A stretch of DNA of 52,394 bases from Bacteroidota bacterium (GCA_016866385.1 VGMU01000014.1:1-52394); one strand, 5' to 3'; positions 43,733-52,394 are shown, numbered from the stretch's first letter. The notes: a model not told the origin generated them from the letters alone. Made by a program: numbers and translations.

Positions 43733-45123
43733 AAAGAATCATTCTTTTAGCTTGCCTTTTTTTCCTCTCTTGGAGTGCCATTCCTCAGGATTCCTTGAGG
43801 TTGGACTTTATGACCTATATGGAATGGGTCAAGTTGAATCATCCTGTAGCGGTACAGGCAGAGCTTACCCTGCGTTTGGGAGATACTGAGGTGCTTAAAG
43901 CCCGGGGTGGATTTGATCCTATGCTCTTTGGCTACTTAGATAAAAAAGAATTCAATCAATCCACCTATTTCGAAAAAAGAGAAGCAGGGGTGGTGATCCC
44001 CACCTGGATGGGGGTAGAATTGAATGGTAATTTTGAACAAAACAACGGTCGTTTTGTCAATTTGGAAAATTCGCTTCCGAGTAATGGATTACTCTCTGCA
44101 GGAGCTTCTGTAAACTTAGGACAGGGTTTGATGTTTGATGATCGTCGAGCCATGTTGCGAAAAGCGCAGTTATACCAACAAGCTACTGAAGCGGAACGTA
44201 GCGTCTTGCTCAACGAGCTTCATCTGCAAGCTACGGATGCCTATTGGAGATGGGCCGCTGCTTACGAAAACAAACAGGTTCTTCAAGAGGGATTAACCTT
44301 AGCAAAAATTCGCTTTGAGGCAGTAAAAAGAAGTTTTGATTTAGGGGATCAAGCGGCCATAGACACCGTAGAGGCCCTATCCCAACTTTTAAACCGAGAA
44401 TATAGATTGCAGACAGCGGAGAATGAACTCTTTTCGAGTTCTCAATTGCTCTCTACTTTTCTTTGGAGTGAAACTGGTGAGCCTATGGTGTTGGATCAGG
44501 CGATTGTTCCCCAGGACTTGTTCGAACAGAGGCAAATTGCTCCAGATGAGGAGGAATTGAGAAGTATGGTATCTGCCCACCCTGTATTGAGGCTAACTGA
44601 TGTGGATCTAGCCAGTCTAAATGTAGAAAAAAGGCTAAAAACTCAAGAACTCCTGCCCGTAATGAAGTTGAAGTATAATTTTCTTACCGAAAATATTGCG
44701 GGTGCGAGACCTTCTCCTTTCCTTGAAAACAATTACAAGTGGGGAGTTACTCTTTACTCTCCTTTGCTATTGAGGAGCACCAGAGGCGCCTTGGGACAGA
44801 CCAAAGCCAAGATTGAAATCAAACAAACAGGAAGGGATCTGAAGGAATTGGAACTAAGGAGAAAATTAGAAGCGGATTTAAACGCATGGAAAATTTTGAA
44901 TAATCAAGTAGCTACTATCCGTACGAACGTAAAAACGCTAGAAGCCCTTTTGCAAGGAGAAACCCGTAGATTTTCTATTGGGGAAAGCAGTCTGTTCTTA
45001 GTTAATGCACGGGAAGTAGCCGTATTTGATTCTAGAATCACGCTCAATGACCTTGCTGCCAAATTGCGCACGGCATACGCCAAGACGCGATTCTCGGCGG
45101 GCTTAGGATTTGAAGAAAACTAA
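43729..45123 (+). CDS. TolC family outer-membrane protein of the type I exporter
   Basis: This 464-residue protein has a signal peptide (MKRIILLACLFFLSWSAIPQ/DS) and the two-repeat TolC coiled-coil pattern (MTYMEWVKLNHPVAVQAELTLRLGDTEVLKARGGFDP; LQATDAYWRWAAAYENKQVL; LAKIRFEAVKRSFDLGDQAAIDTVEALSQL). The ..LGD.A.IDTVEA motif resembles the tunnel-forming hairpin of exporter TolCs. It is the last gene of the tetR-ABC-HlyD-TolC operon. Its 3' end overlaps the convergent tagaturonate reductase gene by 21 bp. Confidence 0.9.
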   Translation: MKRIILLACLFFLSWSAIPQDSLRLDFMTYMEWVKLNHPVAVQAELTLRLGDTEVLKARGGFDPMLFGYLDKKEFNQSTYFEKREAGVVIPTWMGVELNGNFEQNNGRFVNLENSLPSNGLLSAGASVNLGQGLMFDDRRAMLRKAQLYQQATEAERSVLLNELHLQATDAYWRWAAAYENKQVLQEGLTLAKIRFEAVKRSFDLGDQAAIDTVEALSQLLNREYRLQTAENELFSSSQLLSTFLWSETGEPMVLDQAIVPQDLFEQRQIAPDEEELRSMVSAHPVLRLTDVDLASLNVEKRLKTQELLPVMKLKYNFLTENIAGARPSPFLENNYKWGVTLYSPLLLRSTRGALGQTKAKIEIKQTGRDLKELELRRKLEADLNAWKILNNQVATIRTNVKTLEALLQGETRRFSIGESSLFLVNAREVAVFDSRITLNDLAAKLRTAYAKTRFSAGLGFEEN

Positions 45124-46443
45124 GCCGTCAGCATTACTTATTTCCTTGTAGGCCGATTGTATTGCGTGGCGAGAGGAAAGTCCAAAAAATAATTGACTGA
45201 GCTGGATGACCCGCTCAAATTCGTTTTTCCGCTGTTTTTTAATTTTTTCGATTTGTTTCAAATTTTCTTCAGTATCCCTCATTTCATCGGTAAACCTGAG
45301 CATAACCAAGCAAAGTGCAACCAAGCCTTTTGCCAGTTCTTTGGGTAGTCCGACCTCCTTGGCTTCATAAAATTGGCATACGGGTTTGAGTCGAGAGGAA
45401 AATTTGGATATGGAATGAAGGGAGATGTCTCTAAGCTGGTGCTGAACAAAAGGGTTCAATAGCCTTTCCATTACCTCAGCAGCATAGAGTTGAAGGGATT
45501 CTTGAGGTCCCGATAAGTAGGGCAATAGCTCTTCAAAAAGAAGGTGCTGAACTTCTGCTAGTCTTTTTTCATCCATCAAATATTCTCGTACGGTGGTAAT
45601 TCCCCTGCACTTTCCTAAGGAAGCCATGTAGGTGTGTAAGCCGTTTAGGAGGGTGATTTTTCTCTTGGTAAAAAAATCTAAGGAATCGCACAAAACTACC
45701 CCGTGATCGCTGTCCAGAAAAGGTAAATTAGCTCTATCAGAATTTCCGCCTTGTATTCCCCAAAAGCAATACGGCTCTGCTTGTACTGCAAAACGATCTT
45801 TGAATTGCTCGATTGGCTGCTTTTCAAGTCTAGGAAATCCCGGGACAATCCTATCCACCAAGGTGGTATAGAATTTACAGGTGCTTTCCATCCAAGAAAA
45901 AAAATCTTCCGAGAGGCTCCAATTTTTGGCATGTTGCTTTACCCATTTTTTTAGGAGTTCTCCATTGGATGGTAGCAATTCGCAAGGCAAAAGGTTAGTG
46001 TGTTGTTGGGGAAGATACCTAAATCGCTGGTATAGCCACTGGGTAAGCCTTGCTGGAAAGGAGGATGCAGGTACCGTAGCTTCATGCTCCGCTTCCCATA
46101 CCAAGCCGGCCTCGGTCACATTGGATAGTATCCATTTCACCTCGGGATCTCGGGAATAGGATATGAAAATTTCCCAATCCTGTGGCAAACTAATTCCTTG
46201 AGTTATGCAGGATATTTTTTTTTCTTCATTTACTTCAACACCACGATGGAGTCCAGCAAGGTGCAAGGTGTAGTTAAATTCTTGTTTTTTTAATTCTTCC
46301 AGGGTATTCCCACCAGTACTTTGAATAAGGATTACTTCCAATGGATACCCTTTTTCTTGAAGGGTTTGGACCATAGGTTCTATAAATCCTCTCAAAAAAT
46401 TTCCAGTACCAAATTGAAGGATTTTTTGCTTTGAGTTGGTCAT
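45103..46443 (-). CDS. uxaB: Tagaturonate reductase
   Basis: This 446-residue NAD-dependent enzyme of the long-chain mannitol dehydrogenase family reduces tagaturonate to altronate. It begins MTNSKQKILQFGTGNFLRGF, the LQFG.GNFLR signature of UxaB. Further blocks are WILSNVTEAGLVW, VDRIVPGFPR, and KITLLNGLHTYMASLGKCRGITTVREYL, which includes the catalytic Lys-Asn-His pattern of the family. Close relatives include fructuronate reductase, but the start motif and the altronate dehydratase next door favour UxaB. The gene overlaps the 3' end of the TolC gene. Confidence 0.88.
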   Translation of the reverse strand: MTNSKQKILQFGTGNFLRGFIEPMVQTLQEKGYPLEVILIQSTGGNTLEELKKQEFNYTLHLAGLHRGVEVNEEKKISCITQGISLPQDWEIFISYSRDPEVKWILSNVTEAGLVWEAEHEATVPASSFPARLTQWLYQRFRYLPQQHTNLLPCELLPSNGELLKKWVKQHAKNWSLSEDFFSWMESTCKFYTTLVDRIVPGFPRLEKQPIEQFKDRFAVQAEPYCFWGIQGGNSDRANLPFLDSDHGVVLCDSLDFFTKRKITLLNGLHTYMASLGKCRGITTVREYLMDEKRLAEVQHLLFEELLPYLSGPQESLQLYAAEVMERLLNPFVQHQLRDISLHSISKFSSRLKPVCQFYEAKEVGLPKELAKGLVALCLVMLRFTDEMRDTEENLKQIEKIKKQRKNEFERVIQLSQLFFGLSSRHAIQSAYKEISNADGLVFFKS

Positions 46444-46484
46444 AGTTTAGTAGTTTTCCACCTTCATTCTAACCTTAACTTACT

Positions 46485-46766
46485 ATGGCTGCCTTTATGC
46501 TTGTGGAAGTAGATATCCAAGATTGGGACCTATACGAAGAATACAAAAAATTAACTCCTGGAATTATTGAAAAATACGAAGGAAAGTTTGTAGCCAGAGG
46601 CCTTCCTGTTCTTGCCTTAGAAGGGAATTGGAGCCAGGACCGCTTGGTTTTATTGGAATTTCCAAGCAAGGAAAAGGCCTTAGCCTGGTACCATTCCCCG
46701 GAATACCAGAGGGCAAAGCAGATTAGGGACAAGGCATCCCATGCAAGGTTTTTGCTTATTGGCTGA
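46485..46766 (+). CDS. DUF1330-like small protein
   Basis: This 93-residue cytoplasmic protein matches DUF1330-type dimeric alpha/beta barrel proteins: AAFMLVEVDIQDWDLYEEYKKL, VARGLPVLALEGNWSQDRLVLLEFPSKEKALAWYHSPEYQRAKQIRDKAS. The family function is unsettled; members may bind or isomerise small molecules. It lies on the opposite strand to its neighbours, 41 bp from the divergent uxaB start and 13 bp from the convergent uxaA stop. It may be a small auxiliary of hexuronate breakdown, judged only from position. Confidence 0.8.
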   Translation: MAAFMLVEVDIQDWDLYEEYKKLTPGIIEKYEGKFVARGLPVLALEGNWSQDRLVLLEFPSKEKALAWYHSPEYQRAKQIRDKASHARFLLIG

Positions 46767-46779
46767 CTAGGTTTTGATC

Positions 46780-48408
46780 TCATAAGGAAACTCCTCTTTT
46801 CCAAGGAATAAAATCGAAGTTACGTCTTTCCTCTGCTTTGGTTAAGACCTTCCCACTAGCCACTTCAATCATAAATTCAAGCAGTTTGTTGCCAGCACTT
46901 TCTGGGGTGTCTTCACCTGTAATGATGGTTCCGGCATTGAAGTCGATGATGTCAGGCATTTTCAAAGATACCTGGGTGTTGCTTGATACTTTTATTACTG
47001 GACAAATGGGATTACCTGTGGGGGTGCCAAGTCCAGTTGTAAACAAAATAAGATTAGCTCCACTTCCTGCTAGCGCAGTAGTACTTTCCACATCATTGCC
47101 TGGGGTGCACAAAAGATTGAGTCCCGGCACTTTTAGGTATTCGGGATAATCCAATACATCGCTAATAGGAGCTGTACCGCCTTTTTTTGCCGCTCCACAG
47201 GATTTGATCGCATCTGTGAGCAATCCATCCTTGATATTTCCAGGGCTAGGATTCATGTCAAATCCGCTACCTACTCTCTGTGCGGCAGCTTCATACGTTT
47301 CCATCAGTTGAATAAATCTCTTGGCTAGGTCCTCGCGCGTACATCTATGGATAAGGTTTTGTTCTGCACCACAGAGTTCTGGAAACTCGGAGAGTATAGT
47401 GCTTGCTCCCAAGGCAACGAGGGTATCTGAAACATGCCCCAAGGTAGGATTAGCGGAAATCCCAGAAAACCCATCTGATCCCCCACACTCTAAACCTACC
47501 ACCAACTTGCTCAAAGGAATAGGCTCTCTCCTAGCTTTATTGGCTTCTTTCAAACCTTCTAGGGTCTGTCTAATGGCTTTGGAGAGAAGGTCCTCTGTTT
47601 TTCCCTCGTGCTGCTGTTCACAAAGGATGACTGTTTTTTTGCAGTGCAAGGCATCCAATTTTTCCTGTAGCAAACTGATTTGTGCATGTTGGCAACCTAG
47701 GCTAAGAACGGTAGCCCCAGCTACATTGGGGTGGTGAATATAGCCTGCCAAAAGTTGGCAAAGTGCCGCCGCATCGTCTCTTGTCCCGCCGCATCCCAGG
47801 CTGTGCGTTAAAAATCTGATCCCATCAATATTTTCAAAATATTTAGTAGGGGAGGGTGAAATTCCTATGGATGAATTCGAACTTTCAGGTGAGTTGGCAT
47901 CTGCAATCCAGGCCTTGATTAACGATTCATAGGGATTGGGTTGTGCAAAACCCAAGGCATTTTCAAAGGCTTCTTGCAGGGTTTTGATATTGGTATTTTC
48001 ACAAAAAACCAAGGGCAATACCAACCAATAATTGGCGGTACCCACCTGCCCGTCATCTCGCCGGTATCCCAAGAATTCTCGATCTTTCCACACACTCTTA
48101 TCAGGTGACTTCCAGTGATACTTTCCTGTATTAAGGGTATAGGGAGTGGTTTTATGCTTGATGTTGTCTAAGGTAATGGCATGTCCTTTTGGGATTTTTT
48201 TAGTGGCTTCCCCCACGATGCTTCCATAGAGGTACAGGTCATCTCCGATATTGAATTCCTGTAAAGAAAATTTATGTTTACCTGCGATAAACTCTCCTAA
48301 AACTAATCGGTACGGACCAAGTTCGACCGGGGTTCCAGCAGCTAAGTCAGTGAGCGCCACCCCGAGGTTGTCGGAAGAATCTAAGAGTAGGGAAGTATTA
48401 TTCATCAT
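46780..48408 (-). CDS. uxaA: Altronate dehydratase
   Basis: This 542-residue enzyme converts D-altronate to 2-keto-3-deoxygluconate. The N-terminal SAF-like domain (NLGVALTDLAAGTPVEL...) is joined to the UxaA core, seen in FLGYRRDDGQVGTANYWLVLPLVFCENTN, SLGCGGTRDDAAALCQLL, VVGLECGGSDGFSGISANP, GKTEDLL and the late GSGANLILFTTGLGTPTGNPICPVIKVSSN. Conserved cysteines and glycines of the family are present. It is divergent from kdgK across only 44 bp, so the two probably share a regulatory region. Confidence 0.93.
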   Translation of the reverse strand: MMNNTSLLLDSSDNLGVALTDLAAGTPVELGPYRLVLGEFIAGKHKFSLQEFNIGDDLYLYGSIVGEATKKIPKGHAITLDNIKHKTTPYTLNTGKYHWKSPDKSVWKDREFLGYRRDDGQVGTANYWLVLPLVFCENTNIKTLQEAFENALGFAQPNPYESLIKAWIADANSPESSNSSIGISPSPTKYFENIDGIRFLTHSLGCGGTRDDAAALCQLLAGYIHHPNVAGATVLSLGCQHAQISLLQEKLDALHCKKTVILCEQQHEGKTEDLLSKAIRQTLEGLKEANKARREPIPLSKLVVGLECGGSDGFSGISANPTLGHVSDTLVALGASTILSEFPELCGAEQNLIHRCTREDLAKRFIQLMETYEAAAQRVGSGFDMNPSPGNIKDGLLTDAIKSCGAAKKGGTAPISDVLDYPEYLKVPGLNLLCTPGNDVESTTALAGSGANLILFTTGLGTPTGNPICPVIKVSSNTQVSLKMPDIIDFNAGTIITGEDTPESAGNKLLEFMIEVASGKVLTKAEERRNFDFIPWKRGVSL

Positions 48409-48452
48409 TTTTATTCCTTATTTTGGTCAAATTAGATAAAATTTATTCTTCT

Positions 48453-49445
48453 ATGAAGAAAATTGTGACGCTAGGGGAAGTGATGCTCCGCCTTTCTCCA
48501 CACGGGCAGCAGCGTTTTTTCCAAACACATTCCTTTGAAGTAGAATTTGGAGGTTCGGAGGCCAATGTAGGTGCTGCTTTGGCATATTGGGGATTGAAGG
48601 TGGCGCATGTCACTGCATTTCCAGACCAAGAATTGGGCTGGGCAGCGGCAGGACAGTTAAGGAAAAATGGTTTAGACACCCAATTTGTTTCTTTTCTTCC
48701 AGGTAGGATGGGGGTCTATTACCTGGAACATGGGGCCATGCATCGTAGTTCCCAAGTCATTTACGACCGTGCTGGATCTGTTTTTTCCACATTCGATGGG
48801 AAGGGATTGGATTGGGAAACGATTTTGGATGGTGCAGATTATTTTCATTGGTCTGGGATTACTCCGGCCTTGTCAAAGGCTTCTGCAGATTTAGTAAGGA
48901 CCGCAATTCAGAAAGCAAATGAAAAAGGAATCCCAGTCTGTGGGGATCTGAGTTTTAGAAGCAATTTGTGGCAATACGGCAAAGCTCCCTATGAGATCAT
49001 GCCTTCTTTGATGGAGGGATGTAGCTTGATGATTGGAGGCCTGAAAGATTTTAACGTTTCTCTTCACAAAAGTTGGAAAAAGTTTTCTGAGGCAAAAAAA
49101 GAAATTTTCGATCTATTCCCAAGATTGACATACGTGGCACAAACGGACCGGCATTCCAGTAGTGCTTCTGAAAACAAACTAAGTGCTGAGTTGCACAGTG
49201 CAAAAAAATCTTACTCTTCTAAGACCTATGCGCTGACACACATTGTCGATCGAGTGGGTTCAGGAGATGCTTTTGCAGGAGGTTTACTCTATGGGTTAAT
49301 GCACCTCAAGCCTCAGCAAGCCATAGAATTTGCCATGGCTGCAGGAGCCTTGAAACATGGGGTTCCGGGTGATATTTTACTTTGCTCCCTGGAAGAAATA
49401 CAGGAAGTAGCTTCTGGACAAAGCCTTGGAAAAATAAAACGGTGA
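48453..49445 (+). CDS. kdgK: 2-keto-3-deoxygluconate kinase (PfkB family)
   Basis: I start this at ATG 48453 (MKKIVTLGEVMLRLSPHG), giving 330 residues; an earlier in-frame ATG at 48423 adds an unlikely extension into the uxaA-kdgK spacer. PfkB features are the N-terminal GEVMLRL, FGGSEANVGAALAYWG, and the C-terminal signature DRVGSGDAFAGGLLYGL with the catalytic aspartate. KdgK phosphorylates KDG to KDPG, and altronate dehydratase and KDPG aldolase are its neighbours. Its stop overlaps the aldolase start (TGATG). Confidence 0.93.
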   Translation: MKKIVTLGEVMLRLSPHGQQRFFQTHSFEVEFGGSEANVGAALAYWGLKVAHVTAFPDQELGWAAAGQLRKNGLDTQFVSFLPGRMGVYYLEHGAMHRSSQVIYDRAGSVFSTFDGKGLDWETILDGADYFHWSGITPALSKASADLVRTAIQKANEKGIPVCGDLSFRSNLWQYGKAPYEIMPSLMEGCSLMIGGLKDFNVSLHKSWKKFSEAKKEIFDLFPRLTYVAQTDRHSSSASENKLSAELHSAKKSYSSKTYALTHIVDRVGSGDAFAGGLLYGLMHLKPQQAIEFAMAAGALKHGVPGDILLCSLEEIQEVASGQSLGKIKR

Positions 49446-50110
49446 TGAGAAATCCTACTTCATTTATACGCAAGATGCATGCTGCTGGGATGATGCCTAT
49501 TTTATTTCATCCCGATGAACAGGTTTGTATAGAAGTTCTTCATGCAGCCTATGCAGGAGGAGTTCGTGTGATTGAATTGGTGAATAGGGGCAAGGAGGCT
49601 GCGGCCATTTTCCCTAAGTTAAAATTAGCTGCAAGCAAGCTTCCTGGACTATCCTTGGGGGCAGGTACCATTTATCAGCCCAGCGATGCTGAAGTTTTTT
49701 TGGATGCAGGTGCCGAATTTATTGTAGCTCCAGTAATGCATCCTGCTTTAGGTGAATACTGTGCAAAGCATGGGGTACCTTGGATACCAGGATGTGGTAC
49801 CGTCACGGAAGTTTTTGTAGCCCAAGAATTGGGAGCTGAATTGGTGAAAATTTACCCTGCCAACTTGCTTGGACCATCCTTTATCCCATCGGTGCATGCG
49901 GTGATGCCCAGTATTGAACTGATGCCAACGGGAGGAGTAGTACCCACCTTGGATTCGATTAAATCTTGGTTTGAAGCGGGAGCATTATGCGTGGGTATGG
50001 GTTCGCAGCTGCTGAGCAAGGAGGCCATGCAGTCCAAAAATTACGAACAAATCCAGGGGGATATCGCTCAGGCAATGCAAATCATCAATACGCTCAGAAC
50101 TACAGCCTAA
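49445..50110 (+). CDS. eda: KDPG aldolase
   Basis: I start this at ATG 49445 (MRNPTSFIRKMHAAGMMPI), giving 221 residues; a longer frame from 49382 lies inside kdgK. It has the class I aldolase barrel: AYAGGVRVIELVNRG with the conserved Glu, LGAGTIYQPSDAEVFLDAGAEFIVAPVMHP, IPGCGTVTEVFVAQELGAELVKIYPA with the Schiff-base lysine, and LMPTGGV. It splits KDPG into pyruvate and glyceraldehyde-3-phosphate. Stop codon overlaps join it to kdgK and to the TRAP binding protein gene. Confidence 0.94.
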   Translation: MRNPTSFIRKMHAAGMMPILFHPDEQVCIEVLHAAYAGGVRVIELVNRGKEAAAIFPKLKLAASKLPGLSLGAGTIYQPSDAEVFLDAGAEFIVAPVMHPALGEYCAKHGVPWIPGCGTVTEVFVAQELGAELVKIYPANLLGPSFIPSVHAVMPSIELMPTGGVVPTLDSIKSWFEAGALCVGMGSQLLSKEAMQSKNYEQIQGDIAQAMQIINTLRTTA

Positions 50111-51093
50111 TGCACTTCAAAATTTTTTGTTTTAGCTTTTTTCTACTGTTGCTAGTGAGCAGCTGTCAACTGAATACAGGGGTAAAGGTTATCAAAATGG
50201 GTCATGCCCAAGTAGTATCTCATCCTGTGCACCAGGCCATGATCTTTTTGGGGGAGCGATTGGAAGAGAAGTCGGGAGGTAAACTAATCGTAAAAGTTTA
50301 CCCCAATCAACAACTTGGCACGGAAAGGGAGTTGCTCGAATTACTTCAAATTGGAAGTTTGGGAATGACCAAGGTTTCGGCGGCCTCCCTAGAAAATTTC
50401 TCTCCTAAAATAAGTCTGTTGGGATTTCCATTTTTATTTCGTGATGACGAGCACATCGCGCAGGTACTAGGAGGTGAAATTGGCAAAGAGTTGTTGATGA
50501 GTTCAGAAAAATATAGACTCCGAGGGCTATGTTTTTACGATGCAGGTAAAAGAAGTTTTTATAGTAAAACACATCCTATCCACTCTCCTGAGGATTTGGC
50601 TGGACAAAAAATACGCGTACAGGAATCGAAAATGGCCATTGCTATGATTAAAGGAATGGGAGGCTCGCCAACTCCAGTAGCTTATGGCGAGCTATATACC
50701 GCACTTCAACAAGGGATTGTGGATGCTGCTGAAAATAACCCTCCTAGTTTTTACAATTCTAGGCATTACGAAGTGTGCAAATATTATGCAATAGATGAGC
50801 ATACAGCTATACCAGACGTGGTCTTGGTCAGTACCATTGTCTGGGAGCAGCTGAGCCCACAAGAAAAACAATGGCTGCAAGAAGCAGCAGATGAATCAGC
50901 GGTATATCAAGCCGAATTATGGAAAAAGGCTGTAGAAGAATCCCTCACTGAGGTGGAAAAAGCCGGAGTAAAGATTTCATACCCTTCTAAAGAACCCTTT
51001 ATCAAGAAAACAAAGGCCATCTACGACCAAATTCTCACCGAGCAGCCTCATCTCAGGGTTTTGCTCCAGAGGATACAAAACACGGGCTTATGA
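50110..51093 (+). CDS. TRAP transporter substrate-binding lipoprotein (DctP family)
   Basis: I start this at ATG 50110, overlapping the aldolase stop (TAATG), which gives 327 residues beginning with a lipoprotein signal (FSFFLLLLVSSC). A longer frame from 49987 lies inside the aldolase gene. The DctP fold is clear: GHAQVVSHPVHQAMIFLGERLEEKSGGKLIVKVYPNQQLGTERELLELLQIG, PEDLAGQKIRVQESKM with the conserved substrate arginine, and ALQQGIVDAAENNPPSFYNSRHYEV. In this operon it probably binds a hexuronate. The lipid anchor keeps it at the membrane, unlike the free periplasmic DctP of proteobacteria. Confidence 0.92.
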   Translation: MHFKIFCFSFFLLLLVSSCQLNTGVKVIKMGHAQVVSHPVHQAMIFLGERLEEKSGGKLIVKVYPNQQLGTERELLELLQIGSLGMTKVSAASLENFSPKISLLGFPFLFRDDEHIAQVLGGEIGKELLMSSEKYRLRGLCFYDAGKRSFYSKTHPIHSPEDLAGQKIRVQESKMAIAMIKGMGGSPTPVAYGELYTALQQGIVDAAENNPPSFYNSRHYEVCKYYAIDEHTAIPDVVLVSTIVWEQLSPQEKQWLQEAADESAVYQAELWKKAVEESLTEVEKAGVKISYPSKEPFIKKTKAIYDQILTEQPHLRVLLQRIQNTGL

Positions 51094-51563
51094 AGATAAA
51101 ATCATTTTTAGATCGATGTATTCGTAGCTTCATTGCTGTACTGATGGCTTTGATGGTATTGAACGTGACCTGGCAGGTGGTTTCTCGCTATGTATTGGGT
51201 GATCCAAGTTCATTTACCGATGAACTTTCCCGTTATAGCATGATCTGGCTTGGGGTATTGGGAGCAGCCTATGTCTCTGGTAGAAACGGACATTTAGCGA
51301 TTGACATCTTACCAGAAAGGCTCTCAGGAAAGTATTTGTTATTTCTTCAATTGCTCATTCACGGATGGGTTATCTTTTTTGGCGCTGTAGTTATGGTTTG
51401 GGGAGGGGGCAATCTGGTATACCTTTCTCATCTCTTACAACAGAAATCTGCCACCTTACAAGTACCCCTTTCTTGGGTTTACGGAATTGTTCCCTTATCT
51501 GGTTTTTTGGTGGTGTATTACCATGGCTATCACTGCTTTCAATGTTTTAAACTTAGAAACTAG
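51090..51563 (+). CDS. TRAP transporter small permease (DctQ family)
   Basis: This 157-residue inner-membrane protein has four hydrophobic helices. The DctQ pattern is visible in LMVLNVTWQVVSRYVLGDPSSFTDELSRYSMIWLGVLGAAYVSGRNGHLAIDILPERLS. It starts four bases before the end of the binding-protein gene (ATGA overlap), and the large permease follows after 2 bp. It would pair with that permease to move the substrate using a Na+ gradient. Confidence 0.93.
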   Translation: MKIKSFLDRCIRSFIAVLMALMVLNVTWQVVSRYVLGDPSSFTDELSRYSMIWLGVLGAAYVSGRNGHLAIDILPERLSGKYLLFLQLLIHGWVIFFGAVVMVWGGGNLVYLSHLLQQKSATLQVPLSWVYGIVPLSGFLVVYYHGYHCFQCFKLRN

Positions 51564-51565
51564 CC

Positions 51566-52394
51566 ATGGAGTGGTTGAGCATTTTAATTTTGGTATTCAG
51601 TTTTGTAACCCTGTTGGCTTTGGGTGTACCTGTAGCCTGGTGCTTGGGTTTATCTAGCTTTTTTACCCTTACGGTGACCGTGGCGACCTTACCCGCAGCC
51701 ACAACCATCGCCCAGCGTATGGCTACAGGTTTAGATAGTTTTTCTTTGTTGGCAATACCTTTTTTTGTGTTGGCTGGCGAAATCATGAACAAAGGCGGAA
51801 TTGCCAATCGCTTGATAGATTTTGCTAAAGGCTTGACGGGAAGAGTGCCTGGTGGCTTGCTTTATGTCAATATCATTGCTGCCATGCTCTTTGGAGCTAT
51901 TGCTGGGTCGGCTGCGGCAGCAGCTTCTGCCTTGGGAAGTATTCTTGGCAAGCGAATGGATGCAGAAGGCTATCCCAAAACCTTAGGGGTTGCGGTCAAC
52001 ATTACCTCTTCCACCACCGGATTGATTATTCCACCTTCCAACGTGTTGATTATCTACTCTTTGGCTAGTGGGGGAGTATCCATAGCAGCCTTGTTTGTGG
52101 CTGGATACCTTCCAGGAATTCTTTTGGGAATTTCATTAATGATTTGCGCAGCTTATTTTATCAAAAAGAAAAAGCTTCCTGAAGGGGAACGGGTGAGTTT
52201 GGCGTACCTGGGAAGATCTTTTTGGAGAGCCATTCCAAGTATGTTACTACTGGTCTTGGTGATTGGAGGCATTGTGGCAGGAGTATTTACAGCCACAGAG
52301 GCTTCAGCCATAGCGGTGGTATACACCTTGTTACTTTCCTTGGCATACAGGGAGCTGAAATGGAGTGAATTTACGGGTATTTTGGTGCGATCGT
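51566..52394 (+). CDS. TRAP transporter large permease (DctM family), 5' part
   Basis: The ATG at 51566 opens a frame that continues to the window edge, giving 276 visible residues. The DctM fold is clear: an early VTLLALGVPVAWCLGLSS helix, GLDSFSLLAIPFFVLAGEIMNKGGIANRLIDFAKGLTGRVPGGL, AAMLFGAIAGSAAAAASALGSIL, and STTGLIIPPSNVLIIYSLASGG. It would be the main sodium-coupled channel of the transporter. The 3' end and any further operon genes, such as a uronate isomerase, lie outside. Confidence 0.93.
   Translation, partial: MEWLSILILVFSFVTLLALGVPVAWCLGLSSFFTLTVTVATLPAATTIAQRMATGLDSFSLLAIPFFVLAGEIMNKGGIANRLIDFAKGLTGRVPGGLLYVNIIAAMLFGAIAGSAAAAASALGSILGKRMDAEGYPKTLGVAVNITSSTTGLIIPPSNVLIIYSLASGGVSIAALFVAGYLPGILLGISLMICAAYFIKKKKLPEGERVSLAYLGRSFWRAIPSMLLLVLVIGGIVAGVFTATEASAIAVVYTLLLSLAYRELKWSEFTGILVRS

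Overview
The window looks like a chromosomal segment of a Bacteroidota bacterium, most probably Cytophagales and perhaps near Cyclobacteriaceae; that family placement is inferred. The evidence is secreted proteins with SprB-type repeats and a gliding/type IX C-terminal domain, a DUF4369-TlpA lipoprotein, several candidate promoters of the Bacteroidota TAnnTTTG type, weak Shine-Dalgarno signals, and moderately low GC. I found no tRNA, rRNA, insertion sequence, integrase or CRISPR array. About 40 protein genes are supported. Some have starts placed differently from the longest possible reading frame, and the reasons are given in those entries.

Layout. 1-238: 5' end of an ABC-F ATPase. 388-6807: two tandem paralogous secreted adhesin-like proteins. 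6868-7899: galE, ending in a bidirectional terminator. 7958-11356 (minus): L-serine dehydratase beta subunit, TolC and HlyD, with no pump protein beside them. 11793-16259: xylose operon (Na+ symporter, xylulokinase, xylose isomerase) with a terminator and a candidate LacI-type operator upstream. 16305-20334: alpha/beta hydrolase, a small beta-barrel protein, and a tightly coupled pair of a methylthioribose-kinase-like phosphotransferase and a lipoprotein ADP-ribosylglycohydrolase. 20492-24832: acyl-CoA ligase, MATE exporter and a D-threonine aldolase/D-serine dehydratase-like PLP enzyme. 25062-27567: MlaE-MlaF-MlaD-like lipid transport operon. 27855-33077: alaS-gatB-tlpA. 33521-36837: glycosyltransferase, UDP-glucuronate epimerase and dTDP-glucose dehydratase. 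36891-38783 (minus): a SerB-SerA fusion. 39021-39739: DUF4920 lipoprotein plus a small protein.

40004-45123 is a TetR-controlled type I exporter operon (TetR, ABC, HlyD, TolC). Its ABC gene is split by a one-base frameshift, and its ATPase domain has lost nearly every catalytic motif except Walker A. 45103-52394 is a hexuronate catabolism locus: tagaturonate reductase, altronate dehydratase, KDG kinase, KDPG aldolase and a three-part TRAP transporter whose large permease runs off the window. Together these enzymes would take tagaturonate to pyruvate and glyceraldehyde-3-phosphate. The uronate isomerase is not in the window.

The most notable items are the degenerate, frameshifted ABC exporter with a palindrome ahead of its TetR gene, the SerB-SerA fusion with a perfect palindrome at its promoter, and the kinase/ADP-ribosylglycohydrolase-lipoprotein pair. 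The duplicated adhesins are also notable.
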